Positions 56,610 to 64,000 of a DNA stretch of 64,000 bases are shown in pieces (within the stretch, counting starts at the first letter, position 1; every line of letters starts with the position of its first letter). Below the pieces are notes generated by a model, which worked only from the letters and a program-made list of their open reading frames with translations, searched no databases and was not told the DNA's origin. The stretch covers positions 124,001 through 188,000 of the forward strand of contig NZ_CP046128.1 of NCBI RefSeq assembly GCF_038738535.1. The letters run 5' to 3'. The position numbers and the translations under genes were made by a program. The DNA is from Bacillus pumilus. Its GTDB lineage: Bacteria > Bacillota > Bacilli > Bacillales > Bacillaceae.

Positions 56610-57475
56610 GTTGAATCCCCCTTTGATTTTCGTTTCATGGAGCGGATGGCATGTCTTGTCTTGTCAATATATTGCGCTGTCTCTTCATATTGACGGGAAG
56701 CTAAGCTGAGGAACAAGACATCAATTAAGTAGAGCTGTGCCATTCTAGAGGAAGTGGCTGCACTGCGAAAAGGTGCTTCATTGGAACCGGACGTCGATAG
56801 GTGAACATCACTTAAGGCAGAAACGCTTGTTTGACCAGGATGCGTTAAGGCAATGGTTTTCACTTGATTGTCTTTTGCGAGCTGAAGGGCTTGAATGATG
56901 TCTAACGTTTCTCCTGAAAAGGATATACCGAACACGATGTCATTCTTTCCTGCATTTGCGATGACCGTTGATGCGATGTGCATGTCAGTGAAGGCAGTCG
57001 CTGCATAATTGATTCTGAGAAATTTCTGCTGGGCATCCGCTGCGACGATGCCAGATGCGCCGACGCCGATAAAATGGATTTGGTTTGCATGCAGCAGTAA
57101 TTGAACAGCTTTTTCTAATGCATCTGCATTTAAAATAGAAGCGGTGTCCTTAATCGATTGAATCGAGTTTCCTGCTGTTTTTTGAATAATGGATTGAATC
57201 GGTTCATCTTGTTCGATATCACGGTAGCCTTGTTTATCATTGTGCACCAAGTCTCCAGCGATTCGCATTTTTAAATCGTGATAGCCATCTAGCCCGAGAG
57301 ATTTACAAAGGCGGACGACTGCAGAGCTGCTTGCACCGGCTGCCTGGCTGATCTCGTGTACTGTGCTCTTAATGACTTTGTCAGGATGGGCAAGAATATA
57401 GTCTGCAATGATTTTTTCAGATTGGGGGATCTTTGCTTTCATTGTGTGTAGTAGGGTGAGTCCACCTGCTGACAT
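56606..57475 (-). CDS. murR: RpiR-family transcriptional regulator MurR
   Basis: A 289-residue regulator with an N-terminal helix-turn-helix (about 1-77, including SQAAGASSSAVVRLCKSLGL) and a SIS sugar-phosphate domain (about 128-265, FIGVGASGIVA and GISFSGETLDI). In related systems MurNAc-6-phosphate relieves repression of murQ-murP. It lies 14 bases after murQ and overlaps murP. Likely operator sites are described at the murQ promoter. Confidence 0.93.
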   Translation of the reverse strand: MSAGGLTLLHTMKAKIPQSEKIIADYILAHPDKVIKSTVHEISQAAGASSSAVVRLCKSLGLDGYHDLKMRIAGDLVHNDKQGYRDIEQDEPIQSIIQKTAGNSIQSIKDTASILNADALEKAVQLLLHANQIHFIGVGASGIVAADAQQKFLRINYAATAFTDMHIASTVIANAGKNDIVFGISFSGETLDIIQALQLAKDNQVKTIALTHPGQTSVSALSDVHLSTSGSNEAPFRSAATSSRMAQLYLIDVLFLSLASRQYEETAQYIDKTRHAIRSMKRKSKGDST

Positions 57476-57489
57476 GAGCTCTGCCTCCT

Positions 57490-58401
57490 TTAGGATTGAT
57501 GATGAGAGATGGCTTTGTCGATATGACCATTCGTTTTGTTGAGTAAATCCTTGGCTGTTTTTTTGTCTGTGTTTGTTTGAAGCATGACGATGGCGGTTTT
57601 GACTTCTAAGTCTGCCGCTTCAAGGGTTTTCACAGCTTGTTCGTAGGAAGCGTTTGTCACATGTTGAAGGATGGTGATGGCGCGTTCTTTTAATTTATGA
57701 TTGCTGACTTTTACATCAACCATCAGGTTTTCATATACTTTACCTTGTCTGATCATGACAGAGGTGGAAAGCATATTTAAAATCATTTTATGAGCGGATG
57801 CGGCTTTCATTCGTGTTGACCCAGTGATGGCTTCTGGTCCTACAATGACTTCAATGGCGCAGTCTGCCAGCTCGCTAATTTCTGCTTGTTCATTGCAGCT
57901 GAGGGCTACTGTTTTTGCGCCGATGAATTTAGCGTAGTTTAAAGCGCCGATGATGTAGGGTGTCCTGCCGCTGGCGGCGATACCGACGACCGTATCTTTT
58001 GATGTCAGATGAATGTGTACTAAATCCTGTTTGCCGGCTTCTTCACTGTCTTCCACATCTTCGGCAGCATGTGAAAAAGCAGCGTCTCCGCCTGCCATGA
58101 TGCCGACAATCACATCAGGTGAGACGCTATAGGTAGGGGGACATTCAACAGCATCCATCACGCCAAGTCTGCCGCTTGTCCCGGCCCCTAAATAAACGAG
58201 TCTGCCTCCATTTGAGATGGATTGATAGGCGAAGTCACTTGCTGTTTTGACATGTGGTAGTACACGGTTGACTGCTTGAGCGACCTTCATATCTTCTTCA
58301 TTAATCATTTGGAGCATTTCGAGTGGATCTGCTTGTGATATTCCCATTGTGTTAGGATTTCTTGATTCTGTTGTCAAAGAACGCAATTGAGATGGCTGCA
58401 T
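57490..58401 (-). CDS. murQ: N-acetylmuramic acid 6-phosphate etherase
   Basis: A 303-residue SIS-domain etherase that turns MurNAc-6-phosphate into GlcNAc-6-phosphate and D-lactate. Signatures: [22 protein letters not shown] (split here as YLGAGTSGR and DAVECPPTY), [15 protein letters not shown] and [13 protein letters not shown]. First gene of the minus-strand murein recycling operon. AAGGAGGAA precedes the ATG. Confidence 0.96.
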   Translation of the reverse strand: MQPSQLRSLTTESRNPNTMGISQADPLEMLQMINEEDMKVAQAVNRVLPHVKTASDFAYQSISNGGRLVYLGAGTSGRLGVMDAVECPPTYSVSPDVIVGIMAGGDAAFSHAAEDVEDSEEAGKQDLVHIHLTSKDTVVGIAASGRTPYIIGALNYAKFIGAKTVALSCNEQAEISELADCAIEVIVGPEAITGSTRMKAASAHKMILNMLSTSVMIRQGKVYENLMVDVKVSNHKLKERAITILQHVTNASYEQAVKTLEAADLEVKTAIVMLQTNTDKKTAKDLLNKTNGHIDKAISHHQS

Positions 58402-58430
58402 GAGACATTCCTCCTTATTTCTTCATTTTC

Positions 58431-58459
58431 AGTATATTCAGTATGATATGAAATTTCAA
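58431..58459 (-). promoter_or_regulatory. Promoter of the murQRP-amiE-nagZ-namZ operon
   Basis: On the minus strand, TTGAAA (58459-58454) and TATACT (58436-58431) are separated by exactly 17 bases, a good SigA promoter 30 bases before the murQ start. Confidence 0.75.
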
Positions 58460-58491
58460 CATTATATTTAAATATTGAAATTATATTTCAA
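58449..58491. promoter_or_regulatory. Likely MurR operator: two related palindromes
   Basis: TTGAAAT-TAT-ATTTCAA (58475-58491) is a perfect 7-3-7 palindrome. TGAAATTTCA (58449-58458) repeats its half-site sequence and covers the -35 box. This is how an RpiR-type repressor could block the promoter; the assignment to MurR is inferred from position. Confidence 0.5.
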
Positions 58492-58523
58492 TCAAAAAGT
58501 GGTGCTAATCAAAGGTAAATAGT

Positions 58524-58563
58524 TAGAAAATAAAAAAAATAAAAATCCCCTTTACAAAAGGGG
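58524..58563 (-). terminator. Minus-strand terminator upstream of the murQ promoter
   Basis: CCCCTTT (58547-58553) and AAAGGGG (58557-58563) form a 7-base stem with a 3-base loop. On the minus strand it is followed by ATTTTTATTTTTTTTATTTT. It would stop antisense transcripts from the tRNA side before they enter murQ. It overlaps the -35 box of the tRNA promoter on the other strand. Confidence 0.5.
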
Positions 58564-58580
58564 GACAACCTGTATATAAT
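58551..58580 (+). promoter_or_regulatory. Promoter of the five-tRNA operon
   Basis: TTTACA (58551-58556) and TATAAT (58575-58580) with an 18-base spacer, 42 bases before tRNA-Glu. Confidence 0.7.
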
Positions 58581-58621
58581 AACTTTTGTCAGCTTCACGG
58601 AAACAGCAAACTTGACAAACT

Positions 58622-58696
58622 GGCCCGTTGGTCAAGCGGTTAAGACACCGCCCTTTCACGGCGGTAACACGGGTTCGAATCCCGTACGGGTCACCA
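58622..58696 (+). tRNA. tRNA-Glu (TTC)
   Basis: Acceptor GGCCCGT/ACGGGTC, anticodon loop CTTTCAC (TTC), encoded CCA. Confidence 0.96.
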
Positions 58697-58702
58697 TGAT
58701 GT

Positions 58703-58778
58703 GGAGGATTAGCTCAGCTGGGAGAGCATCTGCCTTACAAGCAGAGGGTCGGCGGTTCGAGCCCGTCATCCTCCACCA
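58703..58778 (+). tRNA. tRNA-Val (TAC)
   Basis: Acceptor GGAGGAT/ATCCTCC, anticodon loop CTTACAA (TAC), encoded CCA. Confidence 0.96.
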
Positions 58779-58781
58779 TAT

Positions 58782-58854
<73 letters not shown>

Positions 58855-58882
58855 CTGTTTTTTCTTTATCAATTCCATATGT

Positions 58883-58967
58883 GGAGGGGTAGCGAAGTGG
58901 CTAAACGCGGCGGACTGTAAATCCGCTCCCTCCGGGTTCGGCGGTTCGAATCCGCCCCCCTCCACCA
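58883..58967 (+). tRNA. tRNA-Tyr (GTA)
   Basis: An 85-base class II tRNA with a long variable arm, anticodon loop CTGTAAA (GTA), encoded CCA. Confidence 0.96.
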
Positions 58968-58971
58968 TTTT

Positions 58972-59043
58972 TGGGCTATAGCCAAGCGGTAAGGCAACGG
59001 ACTTTGACTCCGTCATGCGTTGGTTCGAATCCAGCTAGCCCAG
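58972..59043 (+). tRNA. tRNA-Gln (TTG)
   Basis: Acceptor TGGGCTA/TAGCCCA, anticodon loop CTTTGAC (TTG). CCA is not encoded. Confidence 0.95.
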
Positions 59044-59046
59044 TTA

Positions 59047-59077
59047 AGACACCTTTTTCAAAAAGGTGTCTTTTTTT
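59047..59077 (+). terminator. Terminator of the tRNA operon
   Basis: AGACACCTTTTT pairs with AAAAAGGTGTCT around a single-C loop region and is followed by seven T. Confidence 0.93.
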
Positions 59078-59120
59078 ATGTTGGCAGACGGAATGTATAA
59101 CTATTCAAAATATTGTTGAG

Positions 59121-59150
59121 TTGAGTCAGAAGGCATCGAGAAAGTAAAAT
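59121..59150 (+). promoter_or_regulatory. Candidate arginase promoter
   Basis: TTGAGT (59121-59126) and TAAAAT (59145-59150), spacer 18. No SigL (-24 GG, -12 GC) element is seen, unlike the rocDEF promoter of B. subtilis. Confidence 0.4.
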
Positions 59151-59179
59151 ATAAGCATGAACGGAAAGGGGATGTACAT

Positions 59180-60091
59180 ATGGGAGATCAAAAGAAGGTC
59201 ACGATTGTCGGAGTTCCGATGGATTTGGGTCAAATGAGAAGGGGCGTCGATATGGGACCGAGTGCGATTCGGTGTGCAGGTGTAAAAGAAAAATTGGAAT
59301 CGCTTTCATTTGATGTGGAGGATCTCGGCGATATTTTGGTTGAACAAAGAGATGATGAGAAAGGTTTATATACAAGTGAAAAGCTAAAAAATTTAACGGA
59401 GAATGCTGGTGCGAATCAGCTGCTAGCTGAGAAGGTTGACAGTATTGTGCAATCAGGCTCATTCCCGCTCATTTTAGGCGGTGATCACAGCATTGCGATA
59501 GGAACACTTGCGGGGGTAGCCAAGCATTATGAAAACTTAGGTGCCATTTGGTATGATGCACACGGTGATTTAAATACAGAGGAAACCTCTCCTTCTGGAA
59601 ATATACATGGTATGCCGCTTGCAGTCAGTATCGGCCTTGGGCATGCTGATTTAACGAACATTGGTGGTTATTCCCCTAAATTGAAGCCTGAGAATGTTGT
59701 TATAATTGGTGCTCGATCCTTAGATGAAGGAGAGCGGGCATTGATTAGAGAGAAAGGCATTAAAGTGTATACGATGCATGAAATAGATCGTTTAGGGATG
59801 ACAAGGGTGATGGAGGAAGCCATTTCATATTTAAAGGAAAGAACAGATGGTGTCCACCTGTCACTTGATTTAGATGGACTAGATCCAGCGGAGTGCCCTG
59901 GTGTAGGAACTCCTGTGGCGGGCGGCATTAGTTACCGGGAGAGTCATCTTGCCATGGAGCTTTTAGAGGAAGCGGGTATTTTGACTTCAGCTGAATTTGT
60001 TGAGGTGAATCCGGTTTTGGATGAAAAAAATAAAACAGCCGAGGCAGCTGTTGCGTTGATTGGTTCGTTAATGGGCGAAAAGCTATTGTAG
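59180..60091 (+). CDS. rocF: Arginase
   Basis: A 303-residue ureohydrolase that splits arginine into ornithine and urea. The dimanganese ligands are His103 (GGDHSIAIG), Asp126, His128 and Asp130 (DAHGDLN), and Asp230 and Asp232 (DLDGLDP); Glu275 (FVEVNP) holds the guanidine group. GAAAGGGG precedes the ATG. It stands alone between the tRNA cluster and sigW, not beside rocD and rocE, so its regulation may differ from the B. subtilis rocDEF operon. Confidence 0.94.
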   Translation: MGDQKKVTIVGVPMDLGQMRRGVDMGPSAIRCAGVKEKLESLSFDVEDLGDILVEQRDDEKGLYTSEKLKNLTENAGANQLLAEKVDSIVQSGSFPLILGGDHSIAIGTLAGVAKHYENLGAIWYDAHGDLNTEETSPSGNIHGMPLAVSIGLGHADLTNIGGYSPKLKPENVVIIGARSLDEGERALIREKGIKVYTMHEIDRLGMTRVMEEAISYLKERTDGVHLSLDLDGLDPAECPGVGTPVAGGISYRESHLAMELLEEAGILTSAEFVEVNPVLDEKNKTAEAAVALIGSLMGEKLL

Positions 60092-60117
60092 AGCGGGACT
60101 TGTTCCCGTTCTTTTTT
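60091..60117 (+). terminator. Terminator after arginase
   Basis: GAGCGGGA pairs with TCCCGTTC (one wobble) around CTTGT and is followed by six T. Confidence 0.88.
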
Positions 60118-60211
60118 GTTTTGGAGAAATTTAAGGATATATTAAGGTTTTTACCGGTGGATATGCGTAACACGCTGTCAAAAATTTGTTACACTATTTT
60201 TTAGAGGAGAA

Positions 60212-60237
60212 TGAAACCTTTTGGAAAGAGATTCGTA
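60212..60237 (+). promoter_or_regulatory. SigW autoregulatory promoter
   Basis: TGAAAC (60212-60217) and CGTA (60234-60237) with a 16-base spacer match the SigW consensus exactly. It lies 38 bases before the sigW start, so SigW drives its own operon. Confidence 0.9.
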
Positions 60238-60274
60238 TACATAAAGACCGGTGAAGGCAGAGGTTGAATATACT

Positions 60275-60838
60275 ATGGACACAATGATTAAAAAGAGAAT
60301 TAAGCAAGTGAAAAAAGGCGACCAGAACGCATTTGCAGACATCGTAGACCTGTATAAAGACAAAATTTATCAGCTGTGCTACCGTATGCTTGGGAATGCA
60401 CACGAAGCAGAGGATATTGCACAGGAGGCGTTTATTCGTGCCTATGTGAATATTGAAAGCTTTGATGTAAATCGTAAGTTTTCTACGTGGCTGTACCGCA
60501 TTGCAACCAACCTGACCATCGACCGTATTCGCAAAAAAAAGCCGGATTATTATTTAGATGCAGAGGTGGCAGGAACAGAAGGACTGAATATGTATTCTCA
60601 AATTGCTGCTGATGGCATTTTGCCAGAGGAAGAGGTGGTGTCTCTTGAATTATCGAGTACCATTCAGCAAAAAATTCTAAGATTACCCGATAAATATCGT
60701 TCGGTCATCGTATTAAAGTATATTGATGAACTCTCGTTAAAAGAAATTAGCGAGATTCTGAATATACCCGTTGGTACGGTAAAAACGAGAATACACAGGG
60801 GTAGAGAGGCTCTCCGGAAACAGTTGAGAGACCTTTGA
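60275..60838 (+). CDS. sigW: ECF sigma factor SigW
   Basis: A 187-residue ECF sigma factor, as in B. subtilis, that turns on genes against membrane-active and cell-wall antibiotics. Region 2 is about 12-80 (YRMLGNAHEAEDIAQEAF, FSTWLYRIATN), and region 4 about 125-180 (LPDKYRSVIVLKYIDELS, then NIPVGTVKTRIHRGR). The ATG at 60275 is chosen by match to the B. subtilis start. rsiW follows after 14 bases. Confidence 0.96.
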   Translation: MDTMIKKRIKQVKKGDQNAFADIVDLYKDKIYQLCYRMLGNAHEAEDIAQEAFIRAYVNIESFDVNRKFSTWLYRIATNLTIDRIRKKKPDYYLDAEVAGTEGLNMYSQIAADGILPEEEVVSLELSSTIQQKILRLPDKYRSVIVLKYIDELSLKEISEILNIPVGTVKTRIHRGREALRKQLRDL

Positions 60839-60852
60839 GTGAGGTGATTTTG

Positions 60853-61479
60853 ATGAGCTGTCAGGAAAAAATCGTCCTGCTTATGCATCAGTATTTAGAC
60901 GGGGACATTGAGCCCCAAGACGAAAAAGAATTAAAGAGCCATCTGCAATCGTGTGAGGAGTGCCGTACTCATTTTCAACAAATTGAGAAATCCATCGCGC
61001 TTGTGCAGAGTACATCTCATATAGAAGCACCAACTGATTTCACTGCAAAGGTGATGGCAGGTCTTCCAAAGGAAAAAAAGCGTGTGTCGGTTCAAAGATG
61101 GATCAAAGCTCATCCGCTGATGGTGGCCGCTGCCCTCTTTCTCATTTTGATGGGAGGCAGTCTGTTTACAAGCTGGAATACCGATCATAATTTCAGTGTG
61201 TCGAAGCAGCCGAATCTCGTCGTTGTAAATGATACAGTGACCGTACCTAAAGGGGAAACCGTAAAAGGTGATGTCACTGTTAAAAATGGCAAGCTGATTG
61301 TAGAAGGCAAGGTTGATGGAAATGTCACCGTCGTCAATGGGGAACAGCTGACTGCTTCTGCCGGACAAGTCACTGGTCAAATTAATGAAATTAATGAAGT
61401 GTTTGATTGGATTTGGTACAAAATGAAATCTACAGCACAAAATGTGATGCGGGTCATTGGACCAGAGGAGCAAAAGTAA
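60853..61479 (+). CDS. rsiW: Anti-sigma-W factor RsiW
   Basis: A 208-residue membrane anti-sigma factor, the same length as in B. subtilis. The cytoplasmic zinc-binding anti-sigma motif is His30-x3-Cys34-x2-Cys37. One membrane segment lies about 88-108, followed by an external domain with bactofilin-like strands (VKGDVTVKNGKL). In B. subtilis, PrsW and then RasP cut RsiW under envelope stress to free SigW; the TASAGQ region near 167-172 fits the first cut. The ATG at 60853 follows GTGAGGTGA. Confidence 0.95.
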   Translation: MSCQEKIVLLMHQYLDGDIEPQDEKELKSHLQSCEECRTHFQQIEKSIALVQSTSHIEAPTDFTAKVMAGLPKEKKRVSVQRWIKAHPLMVAAALFLILMGGSLFTSWNTDHNFSVSKQPNLVVVNDTVTVPKGETVKGDVTVKNGKLIVEGKVDGNVTVVNGEQLTASAGQVTGQINEINEVFDWIWYKMKSTAQNVMRVIGPEEQK

Positions 61480-61489
61480 TCATACGGGT

Positions 61490-61522
61490 CGAGAGCAGTC
61501 TCTTTAGGGGCTGCTCTTTTTC
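61490..61522 (+). terminator. Terminator of sigW-rsiW
   Basis: AGAGCAG pairs with CTGCTCT around TCTCTTTAGGGG (which adds wobble pairs) and is followed by TTTTTC. Confidence 0.88.
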
Positions 61523-61599
61523 TATATTATAGGTCAGAATCTATGCAAATTAGCACGCCAGCCATATATGGCAACTGTTTTCCTTGCTGAAACAAAATG

Positions 61600-61640
61600 T
61601 GGTATAATAGCCACGCTATGTATTTACACATAGGTTCTTT
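61600..61640 (+). promoter_or_regulatory. cdaA promoter and short leader hairpin
   Basis: TGGTATAAT (61600-61608) is an extended -10 element with only a poor -35. Just downstream, CTATGT (61616-61621) and ACATAG (61628-61633) form a 6-base stem followed by GTTCTTTTTTT, which looks like a small terminator within the leader. Confidence 0.5.
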
Positions 61641-61695
61641 TTTTATCAAAAATGCATCAAACGAAGATTAACTGAAAATTCTGGAGGACGAGGAA

Positions 61696-62517
61696 ATGGC
61701 TTTAGGGGATATTCCTTTTTTGCAGTACCTCGGTAATGCTGTTGATATTCTCGTTGTTTGGTATGTGATATATAAATTAATGATGGTCATCCGCGGAACA
61801 AAAGCGGTTCAGCTTTTAAAGGGAATTGTGGTCATTGTTCTTGTCAGGATGGGAAGTGCGTATCTCGGTCTTAACACACTTCAATGGCTGATGGATCAAG
61901 CGATTACGTGGGGATTCCTTGCGATCATTATTATTTTTCAGCCAGAGCTAAGGAGAGCGCTTGAGCAGCTTGGGCGCGGCCGTTTCTTCTCAAGAAGCGG
62001 GACACCTATAGAGGAACAGCAGCAGAAAACGATCGAGGCAATTACAAAAGCAATTAAATATATGGCAAAACGCAGAATCGGCGCGCTGCTGACAATTGAG
62101 CGTGATACTGGGATGAATGATTACATAGAGACTGGAATTCCTTTGAATGCAAAGGTGAGTTCAGAGCTGCTCATTAATATTTTCATTCCAAATACACCGC
62201 TTCATGACGGTGCTGTCATTATGAAGCGTGATGAGATTGCAGCTGCGGCTTGTTATTTACCGCTGTCAGAAAGTCCTTTTATCTCTAAGGAACTGGGGAC
62301 GCGTCACCGGGCGGCAGTCGGAATTAGTGAAGTGACAGACAGCTTAACCGTCATCGTTTCTGAGGAGACAGGCGGCATTTCTGTCGCAAGAAATGGTGAT
62401 CTCCACCGAGAATTGACAGAAGAAGCGCTTGAAGAAATGCTGATTGCTGAATTTAGTAAGAACAGCAAAGATGCTTCCTCGACCAAATGGTATTGGAGGG
62501 GCAAGAAAAATGGATAA
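61696..62517 (+). CDS. cdaA: Diadenylate cyclase CdaA
   Basis: A 273-residue membrane-bound enzyme that makes c-di-AMP from two ATP. Three membrane helices (about 12-80) are followed by a linker and the DAC domain (about 105-250) with the catalytic Asp171-Gly-Ala (LHDGAVI) and Arg203-His-Arg (GTRHRAAVG) motifs. CTGGAGGA precedes the ATG. cdaR overlaps its 3' end by 8 bases. Confidence 0.97.
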   Translation: MALGDIPFLQYLGNAVDILVVWYVIYKLMMVIRGTKAVQLLKGIVVIVLVRMGSAYLGLNTLQWLMDQAITWGFLAIIIIFQPELRRALEQLGRGRFFSRSGTPIEEQQQKTIEAITKAIKYMAKRRIGALLTIERDTGMNDYIETGIPLNAKVSSELLINIFIPNTPLHDGAVIMKRDEIAAAACYLPLSESPFISKELGTRHRAAVGISEVTDSLTVIVSEETGGISVARNGDLHRELTEEALEEMLIAEFSKNSKDASSTKWYWRGKKNG

Positions 62518-63919
62518 GATTTTGAATAATCGCTGGGCCGTAAAGCTTCTTGCATTGGTCTTCGCTTTATTGCTGTATGGTGCAGTCAATTCAGCGCAAG
62601 CGCCCACGCCGAAAAAAATCGGTGAATCCTTTTTCCCAACATCGACGACAGATGAAGCAACTTTAACCGACATTCCTGTTAAGGCGTATTATGATGACGA
62701 GAAGTACGTCGTTACTGGTGTGCCGCAAACAGTCAATGTGACGATTAAAGGGTCAACGAGTGCTGTGAAAACAGCAAGACAAACAAAGAACTTCGAAATA
62801 TATGCAGATATGCAGAATTTATCGACAGGTACCCATAAAGTGGAGCTGAAGGCAAGAGATGTATCAAAAGGGCTCACACTATCGATCAACCCATCTGTGA
62901 CGACGGTGACGATACAAGAAAAAACAACAGCAGAATTTCCTGTTGAAACTGAATTTTATAATCAAAATAAAATCAAAGATGGCTATTCACCTGAACAGCC
63001 TATTGTGAATCCGAAAAAGGTCACAGTCACTGGCTCAAAGGACGTGATCGACAAAATTTCTGTCATTAAAGCATTTGTGAACCTAGAGGATGTCGATCAG
63101 CAAATTGAAAAGGAAGCGAGGCTCACTGTGTATGATAGCAGCGGGAACGAGCTGCCAGTCGAATTGAGTCCCTCTGTGGTGAATATTACAGTTCCCATCT
63201 CAAGTCCAAGCAAAAAGGTTCCGTTTAAAATAGAGCGGACTGGCAGCTTACCTGACGGGATCAGTATCTCAAGCATTGAGACAAGCCCGAGTGAGGTCAC
63301 GGTGTACGGCTCTCAAAAAGTGCTGGATTCGCTTGATTTTATTGATGGCGTCAAGCTGGACCTAAGCAAGATCAAAGATGATACGGAGATTGATGCCGAC
63401 ATTCCCCTGCCAGATGGTGTGAAAAAGGTATCGCCCGAAACGGTTAAAATCAAGGTGAAGGTTGCAACAGCTCAAGAAAAAAAGATCGATAATGTACCGA
63501 TTTCTGTCGTGGGTCTGAGCAAGGATCTCACCTCCGATTTTGTGAGCCCATCTTCTGGACGGCTCTCGTTAACAGCAAAGGGATCAAAAAGTGCGATTGA
63601 TAAACTAAAGGCTTCAGATCTTGAAGCCTATATCAATGTCGGGGACTTGAACGAAGGAACACATGAGGTCACCATTCAAGTGAACGGTCCTCAAAATGTG
63701 ACGTGGACATTATCGAGATCAAAGGTCAAAGTGAAACTGACTTCTACTGAGACAGAAGATCAGCCAGCGTCTACGAATGATCGCAAGGATCCATCTTCTG
63801 ATGACGATGATCAGGATGAGAAGAGTAAAGAAGAATCCACGCAAGATAAAGCAAAGAAAGAATCAAGTCAGAGACAGCGGATCAAAGAAGATAAAAAAGA
63901 GGACGAAGCGTCCTCTTGA
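62510..63919 (+). CDS. cdaR: CdaA regulator CdaR (YbbR domains)
   Basis: A 469-residue protein with one N-terminal membrane helix (about 11-28) and four external YbbR-type repeats (roughly 45-125, 130-215, 220-305, 315-400), then an acidic, charged tail rich in Asp, Glu, Lys and Ser. It binds and tunes CdaA. The ATG at 62510 gives MDKILNNRWAVK with GGAGGGG upstream in cdaA; the longer in-frame reading is a shadow of cdaA. The tail differs from the Asn/Gln-rich tail of B. subtilis. Confidence 0.95.
   Translation: MDKILNNRWAVKLLALVFALLLYGAVNSAQAPTPKKIGESFFPTSTTDEATLTDIPVKAYYDDEKYVVTGVPQTVNVTIKGSTSAVKTARQTKNFEIYADMQNLSTGTHKVELKARDVSKGLTLSINPSVTTVTIQEKTTAEFPVETEFYNQNKIKDGYSPEQPIVNPKKVTVTGSKDVIDKISVIKAFVNLEDVDQQIEKEARLTVYDSSGNELPVELSPSVVNITVPISSPSKKVPFKIERTGSLPDGISISSIETSPSEVTVYGSQKVLDSLDFIDGVKLDLSKIKDDTEIDADIPLPDGVKKVSPETVKIKVKVATAQEKKIDNVPISVVGLSKDLTSDFVSPSSGRLSLTAKGSKSAIDKLKASDLEAYINVGDLNEGTHEVTIQVNGPQNVTWTLSRSKVKVKLTSTETEDQPASTNDRKDPSSDDDDQDEKSKEESTQDKAKKESSQRQRIKEDKKEDEASS
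63897..63917 (+). other. Perfect hairpin over the cdaR stop codon
   Basis: AAGAGGACG and CGTCCTCTT form a 9-base stem with an AAG loop, the last base falling in the stop codon. No T-tract follows. It might slow ribosomes or shape the mRNA ahead of glmM. Confidence 0.5.
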
Positions 63920-63944
63920 ATGGTAAAAAAGGAGCGATTGAAAC

Positions 63945-64000
63945 ATGGGCAAGTACTTTGGAACTGATGGTGTAAGGGGTGTGGCGAATAGCGAATTAAC
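63945..64000 (+). CDS. glmM: Phosphoglucosamine mutase, N-terminal start
   Basis: Only the first 18 codons are present, MGKYFGTDGVRGVANSEL, the typical start of GlmM, which makes glucosamine-1-phosphate for peptidoglycan precursors. AAAGGAGCG precedes the ATG. It follows cdaA-cdaR as in other Bacillus, linking c-di-AMP and wall synthesis. Confidence 0.96.
   Translation, partial: MGKYFGTDGVRGVANSEL

Noticed and set aside
58612..58617. TTGACA just before tRNA-Glu as a promoter -35 box
   Set aside because: Its -10 box would fall inside the tRNA, where nothing suitable is found; TTTACA-18-TATAAT upstream is better.

Overview
The window comes from a Bacillus chromosome, most likely the Bacillus pumilus group (pumilus, safensis, altitudinis). 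Three things support this: the 16S rRNA variable regions look like that group; nearly every protein is a close relative of its B. subtilis counterpart; and the gene order follows the B. subtilis rplL to glmM region with a few local differences. The species call rests on recognition of the 16S sequence, not on a database search.

Layout. Bases 1-13374 hold the end of rplL, ybxB, rpoB, rpoC, ybxF and the str operon (rpsL, rpsG, fusA, tuf), closed by a strong terminator. A hydrolase gene (ybaC-like) follows. Bases 14388-29625 are the S10-spc-alpha supercluster: about 28 translation genes plus secY, adk, map, infA and rpoA, with a broken KOW-domain gene between map and infA. Bases 29683-33936 carry the ECF transporter module ecfA1-ecfA2-ecfT, truA, and rplM-rpsI behind an L13-type leader. 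Bases 34135-37803 are an accessory block (two GNAT acetyltransferases, an amidohydrolase, a membrane-anchored serine hydrolase and a DUF4825-like lipoprotein), where B. subtilis has, from memory, only a methyltransferase gene. Bases 37948-42401 are sporulation and germination genes (ybaK, cwlD, salA, gerD, kbaA, pdaB). Bases 42504-47870 are one complete rRNA operon (16S, 23S, 5S, tRNA-Asn, tRNA-Thr). Then come a SulP transporter and a bile-acid/sodium symporter family protein; the minus-strand murein recycling operon murQ-murR-murP-amiE-nagZ-namZ; five tRNAs; arginase; sigW-rsiW; and cdaA-cdaR-glmM (glmM cut by the window end).

How it works together. The first half is the core gene-expression machinery, punctuated by leader RNAs and hairpins that probably set ribosomal protein levels. 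The murein operon strips muropeptides outside the cell (NamZ, NagZ, AmiE), imports MurNAc (MurP) and converts it inward (MurQ), under an RpiR-family regulator (MurR). The sigW and cdaA blocks link envelope stress, c-di-AMP and the start of peptidoglycan precursor synthesis (GlmM).

I found no clear new multi-gene system. The most interesting items are the frameshifted KOW gene between map and infA, a three-tier RNA structure between rpsL and rpsG, an Asp-to-Asn change in PdaB, the single rRNA operon where B. subtilis has three in a row, and an operator-like palindrome pair at the murQ promoter.
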